A stretch of DNA of 64,000 nt from contig CAVQIT010000008.1 in assembly GCA_963712655.1 (NCBI GenBank), positions 868,001-932,000 on the forward strand. The letters run 5' to 3'. Position numbers and translations under genes: made by a program. Each line of letters opens with the position of its first letter. Positions within the stretch are counted from its first letter, which is position 1. Source of the DNA: Pollutimonas sp963712655. GTDB lineage: Bacteria; Pseudomonadota; Gammaproteobacteria; Burkholderiales; Burkholderiaceae_B. Below are positions 8,765 to 17,786 of this stretch, piece by piece. The notes below the pieces were generated by a model. The model was not told the DNA's origin. It ran no database searches and saw only the letters and a list, made by a program, of their open reading frames with translations.

Positions 8765-9125
8765 CCGTGTAGACGTTGGACGCGGGCTTGCTGAACCATT
8801 CGTCCAGCTTGCGGCGGGCCTGGTCCTTGATTTCGGGAGTGATGTAGAACGCGACTGTGGCCAAGGCGGCCGCCATGACGCTCAGATCGTCGGTATAGCC
8901 TACCAGGGGCGCCAAGTCGGGAATCGCATCCAGCGGGAAAATGAAATAGCCCAGCGCCCCATAGATGACCCGCTTGGCCCATTTGGGCGTGTTTGCGCTT
9001 TGTACGGCATAGTACAGATAGAGCGCCTTTTCCAGGGTGGATCGGCCTGCGGACTGGGCGAATGGCGCCAGTTTTTGCCAAAAACGCTGTGGCGTATATT
9101 CGTTCTGGTATCGGGAATTATCCAT
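8757..9125 (-). CDS. YkvA-family (DUF1232) small membrane protein
   Basis: A 122-residue protein starting at ATG 9125; a longer frame upstream to 9614 lacks family similarity and overlaps the GlsB gene. The DUF1232 core is visible as WAKRVIYGALGYFIFPLDAIPDLAPLVGYTDD, in which FPLDxIPDxxPxxGYxDD is the signature, followed by a hydrophobic helix and a charged C-terminus. It is the first gene of the operon YkvA - DUF2868 - DUF3482, joined to the next gene by an 8-base overlap. Its biochemical function is unknown. Confidence 0.85.
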   Translation of the reverse strand: MDNSRYQNEYTPQRFWQKLAPFAQSAGRSTLEKALYLYYAVQSANTPKWAKRVIYGALGYFIFPLDAIPDLAPLVGYTDDLSVMAAALATVAFYITPEIKDQARRKLDEWFSKPASNVYTDA

Positions 9126-9212
9126 AAAGCCTCCAGGCGATGGGGGATAAGCGTAGCTTGTATTGTATCGAGCGCGGTCGATTCGCGACGCGGTTTGCCG
9201 GCATGAGGCATA

Positions 9213-9242
9213 TAAAAAAGGCACCCCATGTCTTGGAGTGCC
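9213..9242 (-). terminator. Rho-independent terminator after the GlsB-type gene
   Basis: On the minus strand an 8-bp stem (GGCACTCC / GGGGTGCC, one wobble pair, 7-nt loop) is followed directly by six Ts. It lies 42 bases after the end of the GlsB-type gene and separates it from the YkvA operon. A second GC-rich hairpin (9262-9279) lies between, without a T tract. Confidence 0.75.
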
Positions 9243-9283
9243 CTGGGCTGTTTTACCTGGCCCGGCCTCAAGCCGGGCGGACA

Positions 9284-9532
9284 TCAGCTTTTCTTGGCGA
9301 TCAAGCCATAAATGAACAGCACGATAATGGCACCGACAATAGAGCCAATCCAGCCAGCGCCTTGCCCAGCTTGGTAAAAGCCCAGGGCGCTGCCCAGATA
9401 ACCAGCCACGACGGAGCCGACAATTCCCAGGATTACGGTCAAGATGATGCCCAGCTTTTGGTCGCCCGGCATGATTGCCCGTGCAATCAGACCGACGATA
9501 AAGCCAACTATGATCATGCTGATAATGCCCAT
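9284..9532 (-). CDS. GlsB/YeaQ/YmgE-family (transglycosylase-associated) small membrane protein
   Basis: An 82-residue, very hydrophobic protein: MGIISMIIVGFIVGLIARA followed by MPGDQKLGIILTVILGIVGS and a third span ending LFIYGLIAKKS. The LIARAIMPG motif and three-helix layout define this family of stress-associated inner-membrane proteins of unknown mechanism. It is monocistronic, with its own terminator downstream. The 151-bp region upstream is AT-rich and must hold its promoter. Confidence 0.9.
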   Translation of the reverse strand: MGIISMIIVGFIVGLIARAIMPGDQKLGIILTVILGIVGSVVAGYLGSALGFYQAGQGAGWIGSIVGAIIVLFIYGLIAKKS

Positions 9533-9683
9533 GACGATTTTTATCCTTTAGAAAGAGGGGATGTGTGCTGTGAGAATGTTCATCGCCAGACGCGCAGCCG
9601 CCTGGGTGGCTCAATAATAGGGACGCGGCGCCCGCGCGTCTAGCGCACTATGGGGATTTTGGTGTCAAAACGTTAAATAATTG

Positions 9684-10700
9684 TCAAGAGCAGCGGCCGC
9701 GCAACGGTTGCCCTGCGGAAGGCTGCGCGACAGGCAACAATTTCCCCAGCCAAATCAGCCGGACAGTTCCCGCCGCAATACTTAAAACCACAATGTTCGC
9801 GACGACAAATAAAACAGGCGCGAGCGTCGCATAAGCCCCTGAATGATCGCCGGCGGAGAGCCTCGTTGCAGCCCCGGAAAGCGCAGTCGCACCGAAGGTG
9901 AATGCCCAATAAGAGACGGTGAAAGACTGCTCCCTGATCCAGCCTATCATGCGCACAAGTATCAAAGCCTGAAGCAATGCGTAGCCGACCATCATGTGCG
10001 CCAACTGCCCGGAATAAGCGCCGCCGATTGCGACGCAGCACACGGCGCCAACCGCCGGCGGCGCAAGTTGGATTCCCAATGTCGGCCGCAGCGGGAGCCC
10101 CAGGGGAGCCGCCGTATAGAGACGGTGCAGCAAGACCGATTCAATGGCCAGCCATCCAAAGAAGCCGGCGCCGAATGCCAATTCTCCCCAATCGCGCCAG
10201 CCTAACGCCGAGGCGACGATGCCGCTGACGAAGCCTCCTGCGACCAGGGGCAGATATAAGATCGGCGTCGTTGCAGCGGCGTCGCGGCCGCCGCGCCAGA
10301 GAATGCCGGTTCGCCACAAGCCGAAAAACACGGTGAAACCGGCACCCAATAAAAACAATGTGATCGCAAGGGGACGCGAGTAAGGCAGCGCGCCTTGCGC
10401 TACGAGCGAGGTCGCCACGCCGGCAAGGCCGATAAAGCAGCATTGAACAGCGTGCTCGGCCTCCTCCCGGGCGGCCAGCGGCGCTATTAGCCACTTGAGC
10501 GCGTAAAGTATGACGATAATGAGCCAAGCCGCGAACGCTGCCGCGTAGACGATTTCCCCCGCGATCGCCGGAAGCCCCCAGACGTCGTGAGCCGCTCGCC
10601 AATCGTTGGCCAGGCCGGCCAGGCCCAACACGATTGCAAAGAACGAAGGCGGTATGCGCGGTATAGACCGCAAGGCCAGGGCTGAAATTTGCTTGGTCAT
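9684..10700 (-). CDS. TehA/SLAC1-type (TDT family) transporter
   Basis: A 338-residue protein with about ten predicted membrane helices. The opening IPRIPPSFFAIVLGLAGLA is the characteristic PPSFF start of tellurite-resistance / dicarboxylate (TDT) channels related to plant SLAC1. Such proteins pass anions or C4-dicarboxylates, and some confer tellurite resistance. The substrate is not predictable here. The gene lies 23 bases after the isochorismatase-like gene on the same strand and is probably co-transcribed with it, which suggests a role related to the LysR/pirin module. Confidence 0.85.
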   Translation of the reverse strand: MTKQISALALRSIPRIPPSFFAIVLGLAGLANDWRAAHDVWGLPAIAGEIVYAAAFAAWLIIVILYALKWLIAPLAAREEAEHAVQCCFIGLAGVATSLVAQGALPYSRPLAITLFLLGAGFTVFFGLWRTGILWRGGRDAAATTPILYLPLVAGGFVSGIVASALGWRDWGELAFGAGFFGWLAIESVLLHRLYTAAPLGLPLRPTLGIQLAPPAVGAVCCVAIGGAYSGQLAHMMVGYALLQALILVRMIGWIREQSFTVSYWAFTFGATALSGAATRLSAGDHSGAYATLAPVLFVVANIVVLSIAAGTVRLIWLGKLLPVAQPSAGQPLRGRCS

Positions 10701-10723
10701 TTACGACTCCTTGTCACTGGCGT

Positions 10724-11341
10724 TTACTTGCTATAAGCGCCGGCGACCTGGCCGACCAGCGTTGCCCACGGCATATCCAATGCGCCGTAGACCGCGGCGG
10801 CTTCCGGGCGCGCATTGTCTTTGAGAATTTCGACCATCAGGGTTGCGTAATCGGACAAAATCACGCCGGCTTGCTGCATGCGCAACAAGCCGACATCATG
10901 TTTGGTTACGCTGAATGTGCCGGAGGCATCGACGGCAACATAGGCGTCGAAGCCGCGCGATACCGCGGTCATCGCCGGAAACGCCGCGCAGACTTCGAGC
11001 GAAATGCCGGCGAAGATCAGTTTCTTGCGGCCGCTTGCTTCAATGGCCTTGGCGACGCGTTCGTCGTCATAGGCGTTCACCGAGGAGCGATCGATGATTT
11101 GAATGCCAGGCAGGGCGTCGACGAGTTCCGGAAAGGTCGGGCCCCACATGCTGTCGCGCGCGGTTGTCGTCACCACGATCGGCAGCTTCAGTGCCTTGGC
11201 TGCTTTGGCCAGCGCCACGACGTTGTGTTTCAGCTCTCCGGTCGAATAGTCGCGCACGCCGGTCATCAGGCCGACTTGATGGTCGACGAGAATCAAGGCG
11301 GCATTGTCGGCGGTGAGAGGCTCGTATGTGCGATTGATCAT
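10724..11341 (-). CDS. Isochorismatase-family cysteine hydrolase (YcaC-like)
   Basis: A 205-residue single-domain hydrolase. Conserved elements are AALILVDHQVGLM (catalytic Asp at ~21), TTTARDSMWGP, and GISLEVCAAFPAMTA, whose Cys is the nucleophile of the family. Members hydrolyse amide, nitrile-derived or carbamoyl bonds; this YcaC-like branch has no firmly assigned substrate. It is divergent from the LysR gene at 11479, with a strong inverted repeat in between, so the LysR protein is its likely regulator. The TDT transporter follows downstream. Confidence 0.88.
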   Translation of the reverse strand: MINRTYEPLTADNAALILVDHQVGLMTGVRDYSTGELKHNVVALAKAAKALKLPIVVTTTARDSMWGPTFPELVDALPGIQIIDRSSVNAYDDERVAKAIEASGRKKLIFAGISLEVCAAFPAMTAVSRGFDAYVAVDASGTFSVTKHDVGLLRMQQAGVILSDYATLMVEILKDNARPEAAAVYGALDMPWATLVGQVAGAYSK

Positions 11342-11437
11342 TGCTATCTCCTGTACGGGTTGGGTGATTTGGCGGCACGATGTTTCGTGATGAGAGTATG
11401 GTATCGGTTGAGCTATCAGCCCAGAAGTCGGTAAAAT

Positions 11438-11465
11438 CCGGACTTAACGTCTAAATGGTTGGACG
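11438..11465. promoter_or_regulatory. Candidate LysR operator between isochorismatase-like gene and lysR
   Basis: Two overlapping signals are visible. At 11448-11465 an imperfect inverted repeat CGTCTAA-ATGG-TTGGACG has one mismatch. At 11440-11454 lies GGACTTAACGTCTAA, whose reverse complement recurs with one mismatch at 12421-12435 in front of the pirin gene. The site sits 14 bases before the GTG start of lysR and about 100 bases before the divergent gene. Confidence 0.5.
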
Positions 11466-11478
11466 ATGGATATAATCC

Positions 11479-12390
11479 GTGCTTGATCTGAACGACTTCT
11501 TTTTCTTTGTCCATATAGTGGATCGTGGCGGCTTTACCGCTGCCGGGCGGACGCTGCAGGTTCCCAAATCGACGCTGAGTCATCGCATTCAGCAACTGGA
11601 AGGGAATCTCGGCGTTCGATTGCTGAATCGCACGTCGCGACGTTTCGGCATGACCGATGCCGGTGAAGATTTTTATCGGCACGCGGTAGCCATGCTGCGC
11701 GAGGCCGAATTGGCCGAGACGACTGTCCGCAACAAGTTGGCTGAACCCATCGGCACCGTGCGCTGTACCGCCGGCGCGGCAACGATGCAGTTTGCGTTGT
11801 CGGACATCATCTCCGATTTCCTGGCGCAGTACCCGAAGGTCAATGTGGTCGCGCATTCGGCGGATCGGCCGGTCGATATTGTCGGCGAGAATTACGATCT
11901 TGCCATTCGCGCCCACACCGGCGCGCTACCGGATTCCAACCTCGTCCAGAAAACGCTGGCTCCCGTTCCGTGGTTCCTGTTCGCGGGAGCGAGTTATATC
12001 GATACCCACGGCGCGCTGGAAAAACCGCAAGACCTGCAAAATCATCCGTCGCTTTTCATGATGCGCACTGGCGTCGCGCCGGTATGGCGGCTTCGCCATA
12101 CCAGTGAGGCGAAAGATGAAATCGTCATGCCATTGACGCCCAGGCTGCTTAGCGATGATATGGTCGGTTTGCAGCAGGCGGCCATCAAAGGCTTGGGCGT
12201 CGTGGCGCTGCCAAGCTATGTATGCCGGGCGGCCGTACACTCCGGCGTCTTGCGGCGGGTGCTGCCGGATTGGATCGCCGGCGACTCGACGATTACCGCC
12301 CTCATGCCCTACCGAAAGGGCGTGCTTCCTTCGGTGCGCGCCTTTCTCGACCACCTCGCGGCGGAGTTCCCCAAAACGGTGTTGATATAG
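11479..12390 (+). CDS. LysR-family transcriptional regulator (pirin/isochorismatase locus)
   Basis: A 303-residue LysR regulator beginning with GTG at 11479. The N-terminal winged helix is typical: LNDFFFFVHIVDRGGFTAAG, then KSTLSHRIQQLEGNLGVRLL and RTSRRFGMTDAG. The remaining ~210 residues form the inducer-binding domain with the VRCTAGAATMQFALSDI and LPDSNLVQKTL pattern of the CrgA/DsdC-like branch. It diverges from the hydrolase/TDT genes and precedes pirin in the same direction. A near-identical 15-bp element is found in both neighbouring intergenic regions, so it probably controls both directions. Confidence 0.92.
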   Translation: MLDLNDFFFFVHIVDRGGFTAAGRTLQVPKSTLSHRIQQLEGNLGVRLLNRTSRRFGMTDAGEDFYRHAVAMLREAELAETTVRNKLAEPIGTVRCTAGAATMQFALSDIISDFLAQYPKVNVVAHSADRPVDIVGENYDLAIRAHTGALPDSNLVQKTLAPVPWFLFAGASYIDTHGALEKPQDLQNHPSLFMMRTGVAPVWRLRHTSEAKDEIVMPLTPRLLSDDMVGLQQAAIKGLGVVALPSYVCRAAVHSGVLRRVLPDWIAGDSTITALMPYRKGVLPSVRAFLDHLAAEFPKTVLI

Positions 12391-12420
12391 CATTCCCCCA
12401 TTTGCACATCGTCTATTTCA

Positions 12421-12437
12421 TTGGACGTTAAGTCCCA
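12421..12437. promoter_or_regulatory. Second copy of the candidate LysR operator, upstream of pirin
   Basis: TTGGACGTTAAGTCCCA contains the palindromic core GGAC-GTTAA-GTCC (12423-12435). Its first 15 bases match the reverse complement of 11440-11454 with one difference. It lies about 75 bases upstream of the pirin start. Sharing between two promoters supports a real site. Confidence 0.5.
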
Positions 12438-12509
12438 ATAACGCTGGCTTCCCGGCCGATCCCCCATCTCTTACATTTGCATCCTGGATAAATTTTTGGG
12501 AGTTGGAAA

Positions 12510-13403
12510 ATGGGAAATGCCACCGCGGCGGAGATCGACACACTGGAGCGAGCCGGTCAGAGTTCAAAAAGACTTGGACAGATCGTAAAGGGGCGCAACC
12601 ACGACATCGGCGATGAATTCACCGCGCTTCACTTTTCGGAAGAAATGTTTGGCGGGAGCATGGATCCGCTTCTGATGGTGGATGATTTCGTGATGACCGC
12701 GGCCACATTCGAGCCGCATCTCCATGCCGGGATTTCGGCGGTCACGGCAATGTTCGAGGACGCTGACGGCGCTTTCCTCAACCGCGACACGCTTGGCCAC
12801 AACATTGGCTTGCAAGCAGGCGATCTGTATTGGCTGACCGCGGCCAGCGGCGCGGTGCATGAAGAGCGGCCTGAAGACGGCGCGAAAATCCACGCCCTCC
12901 AGATATTCGTGAATCTGCCTGCGCATTTGCAGAAAGAGTCGGCGCGGGCGCTGCATGTGCGCGCGGGCGACGTGCCCGTTCTTGAAGCACAGGGATATCG
13001 CGTGAGAGTCGTGCTGGGACGCAGCGGCACAGCCATGGGCTCCGAAGGGACGCCGCAAGAGATCACGATGCTCGATGGTTTTCTGAAAGATGAAGCATGC
13101 TTTTCCCACCATTTGCCCGACGGGTGCCAAGCATGGATTTACGCGGTGAGCGGACAAGTGACGATTCGTTGCCAGGGTGAAGAGCGTATTTTGAAAGCGG
13201 GCCGGGCCACGACAGTCAGCGTGGGAGAGGCCGCCGACGTCATGCTCGCATCCAGCGAGCCGTCTCACTTCGTGTTGATTGCCGGCAAGCCGATTCGCGA
13301 ACCTTTCGTCAAGCATGGTCCATTGGTGATGTCGTCGGCGGCGGACATTCGGCAAACGCTGACCGGTTACGCCAATGGCAAGTTCGGCCGGATTCCGGCT
13401 TGA
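12510..13403 (+). CDS. Pirin-family bicupin protein
   Basis: A 297-residue protein of full pirin length. The N-terminal cupin has the PHLHAGISAVTAMFEDADGAF region, equivalent to the family's PHPHxGxxTVTYxxxG metal site; both histidines are retained. Further on, AGDLYWLTAASGAVHEERPE corresponds to the GDVQWMTAGxGIxHSE signature with some changes. A C-terminal cupin follows. Some pirins are quercetin 2,3-dioxygenases and others redox co-regulators; the reaction is open here. It probably responds to the adjacent LysR regulator and ends just before a large hairpin. Confidence 0.88.
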   Translation: MGNATAAEIDTLERAGQSSKRLGQIVKGRNHDIGDEFTALHFSEEMFGGSMDPLLMVDDFVMTAATFEPHLHAGISAVTAMFEDADGAFLNRDTLGHNIGLQAGDLYWLTAASGAVHEERPEDGAKIHALQIFVNLPAHLQKESARALHVRAGDVPVLEAQGYRVRVVLGRSGTAMGSEGTPQEITMLDGFLKDEACFSHHLPDGCQAWIYAVSGQVTIRCQGEERILKAGRATTVSVGEAADVMLASSEPSHFVLIAGKPIREPFVKHGPLVMSSAADIRQTLTGYANGKFGRIPA

Positions 13404-13430
13404 CGTGAAAAGAGGGGGGGTCTCCGAGTC

Positions 13431-13471
13431 CGCCGTGACAGCGCCGCCGAAGTCGCGGCGCTGTCACGGCG
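13431..13471. terminator. Perfect 17-bp inverted repeat between convergent pirin and uvrA
   Basis: Arms 13431-13447 and 13455-13471 are exact reverse complements with a 7-base loop (CGAAGTC). It stands 27 bases after pirin and 8 bases after the uvrA stop, the expected place for a bidirectional terminator. No T tract follows in either direction, so it may instead stabilise 3' ends. Confidence 0.6.
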
Positions 13472-13479
13472 GCTTGACG

Positions 13480-16346
13480 CTATTTCAGCAAAGGCCGCAA
13501 ATAACCGCCGGTATGGCTGGCGGGATTGGCGGCGATGTCTTCGGGCGTGCCTTGGCTACTATCCGCCCGCCGCCGTTGCCGCCTTCAGGCCCCATATCGA
13601 TAACCCAATCGGCGGTCTTGATGACGTCCAGATTGTGTTCGATGATGACCACCGTGTTGCCGCCGTCGACCAGCTTGCGCAATACATCCAGCAGCAAGGC
13701 GATATCGTGGAAATGCAGGCCGGTGGTGGGCTCGTCAAGGATGTACAGCGTGCGCCCCGTGCTGCGCTTGGATAATTCCAGCGACAGCTTGACCCGCTGG
13801 GCTTCGCCGCCCGACAAGCGTGGTGGCGCTTTGCCCCAGGCGCAAATATGACAGCCCCACGTCGATCAAGGTGTGCAGCTTGCGCGATACCGCTGGCACG
13901 GCCTCGAAATAAGCCAGGGCCTGTTCGACCGTCAGGTCCAGCACTTCGCTGATGTTGCGGCCGCGATAGCGGATTTCCAGGGTTTCGCGGTTATAGCGCT
14001 TGCCATGGCAGACATCGCAGGGTACGTACATATCGGGCAGGAAGTGCATTTCCACCTTGACGACGCCGTCGCCCTGGCAGGCTTCGCAGCGCCCCCCTTT
14101 CACATTGAACTGAAAAACGGCCGGGGTCGTAGCCGCGCGTGCGCGATTCCGGGACGCCGGCAAACAGTTCGCGTATGGGCGTGAACATGCCGGTATAGGT
14201 TGCGGGGTTGCTGCGCGGCGTGCGGCCTATGGGGCTTTGATCGACGTTGATGATTTTGTCGAAATGCGCCAAGCCTTCCAGTGTGTCGTAGGGGGCGGGC
14301 TCGGTCTGGGCGCGATGCAGATGTTGCGCAACCGCGGTGGCCAGCGTGTCGTTGATAAGCGTCGATTTGCCGGAGCCCGAGACGCCGGCTGATGCAGACC
14401 AGTCGCCCCGCCGGGATGCGCAGGTCGACCGATTTCAGATTATTGCCGCGTGCAGCCCTATGAGTTCCAGCCAGTGCTGGTCGTCCGTGCGACCGGACGC
14501 CGTTGCGGGAACGGCGATGGACTGCGCCGCCGCTCAGGTATTGGCCGGTCAGCGATTCTTCGTTGGCCGCCAGTTCCTGCGGGCGTGCCCTGCGGCGACA
14601 ATGTGTCCGCCGTGCTCGCCGGCGCCGGGGCCCATATCCACGCACCCAGTCGGCCGACGCGGATCATGTCTTCGTCGTGTTCGACCACGATGACGCTGTT
14701 GCCCAGGTCGCGCAGGTGCTGCAGGGTCACGATCAGCCGGTCGTTGTCGCGCTGGTGCAGTCCGATCGAGGGTTCGTCCAGCACGTACATGACGCCGGTC
14801 AGGCCCGAGCCGATCTGGCTGGCCAGCCGGATGCGCTGCGCCTCGCCGCCCGAAATCGTGTCGGCGCTGCGGTCCAGCGACAGGTAGTTCAGCCCGACAT
14901 TATTCAGGAAGGTGCAGGCGGGATTCGATTTCGCGCACGATGCGATCGGCGATTTCGCTTCTTGGCGCCGCTCAATTCCAGGTCCTGGAACCAGCGCAAG
15001 GCAGGCGGCAAGCGGCAGGGCCTCGACTTCGAAGATGGCGCGTCCGCGGCGCTGCGCCGTGCCGGGCTCGTTGCCTATCAGCACGTGGCGCGCTTCGCGG
15101 CGCAGGCGCGAGCCGCCGCATGCGGGGCAGGCCTTGGTGTGCCGATATTTGCCCAGTTCTTCGCGCACCGCGCTGGACGATCGGTTTCACGCCAGCGCCG
15201 CTCCAGATTGGGGATAATGCCTTCGAACGGATGCTTCTTGACGGTGGTGCGGCCCTTTTTCGTTCAAATATAGGTAAAGAGATTTCTTCGCTCGCCGGAT
15301 CCGAACAGCACGCGTTGCCGGATTTCCGCCGGCAATTCCTCGAAGGGCGTTTCGACATCGAAATCGTAGTGGGCGGCAAGGCTGGTCAGCAGCTAGTGGT
15401 AAACGCATTGCGGCGGTCCCAGCCGCTTATCGCGCCGCTGGCCAGGCTAAGCTCGGGAAAGGCTACGACGCGCTTGGGATCGAAGAAATCCACATTGCCC
15501 AGGCCGTCGCAGGTCGGACAGGCGCCCACGGGATTATTGAAGCTGAACAGGCGCGGTTCCAGCTCGGCAGGCTGTGGCTGCAGACCGGACAGGCATAACG
15601 GCTGGAGAACGCATGTTCTTCGCCCGTGTCCATGTTCAGCGCGATGGCGCGCCCTTCGGCCAGGCCCAGCGCGGTTTCGAAGCTTTCGGCCAGGCGCTGC
15701 TGGCTTTCCGGCTTGATGCGCAGTCGATCGATCACCACGTCGATATCGTGCTTTTCGGTTTTCTTAAGCGGCGCAAGCTGGTCGATGTCTGACCATGTCG
15801 CCGTTGACGCGCAGCGCGCACGAAGCCCTGCGCCTGCAGGCTGGCGCAATCGTCTTCGAAGCTGCCCTTGCGGTAGCGCGCCATGGGCGCCAGGATCGCC
15901 AGCCGGGTATCGGGAGCCCAACTGAGGACTTTGCGTCCACCATCTGGCTGACGCTTTGCGCTTCCAGGGGCAGCCGTGGTCGGGGCAGTAAGGGCGTGCC
16001 GACCCGCGCGAACAACAGCCGCAGGTAGTCGTGGATTTCGGTCACGGTGCCCACGGTGGAGCGCGGATTGTGGCTGGCGGCTTTCTGTTCGATGGATATC
16101 GCCGGCGACAGACCCTTCGATCAGGTCCACATCCGGCTTGTCCATAAGCTGCAGGAATTGCCGCGCGTAAGCCGAAAGGCTTTCCACATAGCGGCGTTGC
16201 CCCTCCGCGTACAAGGTATCGAACGCCAGCGACGATTTTCCGGAACCAGACAGACCCGTTACCACTACCAGCTGGTGGCGCGGCAAATCAACAGAAATGT
16301 TTTTAAGGTTATGCGTACGGGCGCCCCGGATGCGGATCGCTTCCAT
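13480..16346 (-). pseudogene. uvrA: Excinuclease ABC subunit A, interrupted by many single-base indels
   Basis: UvrA is the ATP-dependent damage-recognition subunit of nucleotide excision repair. Translation pieces from all three minus frames assemble into an almost complete ~950-residue UvrA. They show ATG at 16346 (GTG 16355 possible), first Walker A GLSGSGKSSLAFDT, the signature SGGEAQRIRLA, the zinc hook CEACQGDG...CDVCHGKR, a second SGGEAQRVKL, LDEPTTGLH and the end GGYLRPLLK with TAG at 13480. Frame is lost repeatedly. Examples are one extra base at ~16112, ~15990, ~15816, ~15790, ~14390 and ~13830, and one missing base at ~15565, ~15392, ~15182 and ~13540. I count at least fifteen. Coding similarity between breaks is excellent, which is odd for natural decay and fits local sequence error. 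Flanking genes are intact. Confidence 0.85.
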
Positions 16347-16474
16347 CAAGTTCACTAAGGTCTTTCAAAGGCGTAACTTGCTACTATAGCGCGTAGCGCC
16401 CTCACGTGCGCTGGGCTGCTTGCTTAATTTGCGTTGATGCGGCGTTTGCCCTTTTATTAATTTACCGAGTTTTC

Positions 16475-17683
16475 ATGAGCACCCTGAGTTCCCATCCAGA
16501 CAAATCCCCTCGGGGCCGGCTGAAACTGACGCCGGTCGAGCGCCGCGCCAGCATCACTCTTGCTTTGCTTTTCGCCTCGCGCATGCTGGGCCTGTTTTTG
16601 CTTACTCCTATATTCGCCGTGGCGGCCCATGCCATACCCGGAGGCAACGACGCCGCCAAGGTCGGGCTGGCATTGGGTGCTTATGGGCTGACGCAGGCAA
16701 TCCTGCAGATTCCCCTGGGCATGGCGTCGGATCGCTTCGGGCGGCGTCCGGTCATTGTCTTGGGCATGGTGCTGTTCATTGCGGGGGGCGTGATTTGCGC
16801 CCTGGCGCCGAACGTCGACTGGATTATCGCGGGCCGTGTCGTCCAGGGGCTGGGGGCCATATCGGCGGCCATCACCGCCTGGGTGGCCGATTCCACGCGG
16901 CCGGAAGTGCGCACGCGCGCCATGGCGATGGTGGGCGGCTCGATCGGCATTTCCTTTGCCGTATCGCTGGTGCTGTCACCTATGCTGGTCGGCGAATTCG
17001 GCCTGTCGGGCCTGTTCTGGGCCATCAGCCTGCTGGGTTTTGTGTGCCTGCTGATTGCCGCCTTTGTCGTGCCCGCCGTGCCCCTGGCCAGAACGCCCAT
17101 CGTGCAGGTGCGGCCGCGCGATGTCCTGGGCCACGCCGATTTATTGCGGCTGAATTTCGGCGTATTCTGCCTGCATTTTATTTTGATGGCCATTTTCATT
17201 GTGGCGCCGGGGCTGCTTGCCGCGCTGGGCGGCTACGATTCGGCGCATTTGTGGGAAGTGTATTTGCCGGTCATCTTGCTGTCGTTTGTCTTGATGGTGC
17301 CCGCGGTTTTCTACACCGAGACCCGGCATGCGCACAAGGTGGCCATGGAAACCGCCGTGGCCGGCCTGGTGGTGGTGCTGGCCCTTATGCCGCTGGCCAG
17401 CCATAGTTTCTTTGCGTTGGTTGTAACCTTGATCGGCTTTTTCATCGCATTCAATATACTGGAGGCGCTGCAGCCTTCGCTGGTTTCGCGGGTGGCGCCG
17501 CCCGAGTACAAGGGGCTGGCCCTGGGCTTCTACAATACGGCCCAGTCGCTGGGCATTTTCGCTGGGGGCGTGGTGGGTGGACTGCTGGCATCGCACAACC
17601 GCTCGTCCGCCGTTTTCCTGGTGGCCGCCGCGTTGGCATTTGCGTGGTTTTTGACCGCCCGGGGATTCAAGTCGCAATCTTGA
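16475..17683 (+). CDS. MFS transporter
   Basis: A 402-residue 12-helix major facilitator from ATG 16475; the open frame starts at 16406, but the extra residues lie before a normal start. The inter-helix 2/3 motif DRFGRRPVIVLG is present (~85-96), followed by AIxAWVADSTRPEVRTRAMA. The C-terminal half includes ALQPSLVSRVAPPEYKG. The protein resembles the YajR/drug-efflux branch but lacks YajR's extra C-terminal domain. The substrate is unknown. It is divergent from uvrA and upstream of ssb, an arrangement common in Alcaligenaceae. Confidence 0.88.
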   Translation: MSTLSSHPDKSPRGRLKLTPVERRASITLALLFASRMLGLFLLTPIFAVAAHAIPGGNDAAKVGLALGAYGLTQAILQIPLGMASDRFGRRPVIVLGMVLFIAGGVICALAPNVDWIIAGRVVQGLGAISAAITAWVADSTRPEVRTRAMAMVGGSIGISFAVSLVLSPMLVGEFGLSGLFWAISLLGFVCLLIAAFVVPAVPLARTPIVQVRPRDVLGHADLLRLNFGVFCLHFILMAIFIVAPGLLAALGGYDSAHLWEVYLPVILLSFVLMVPAVFYTETRHAHKVAMETAVAGLVVVLALMPLASHSFFALVVTLIGFFIAFNILEALQPSLVSRVAPPEYKGLALGFYNTAQSLGIFAGGVVGGLLASHNRSSAVFLVAAALAFAWFLTARGFKSQS

Positions 17684-17786
17684 TGCGACAATTTACAGTC
17701 TTCGCGAAAATACGCAGAAACCGTGCAAGACAGTGGTAGATCGTCGATAATGACGTTAATGTGAAATTTCAAGTAAAGGTATTGTC

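Noticed and set aside
9262..9279. GC-rich hairpin after the GlsB-type gene as main terminator
   Set aside because: It has no T tract; the hairpin at 9213-9242 with six Ts is the better candidate.
13480..16346. Reading each uvrA fragment as a separate small gene
   Set aside because: The fragments join in order into one UvrA, with no starts or ribosome sites of their own.
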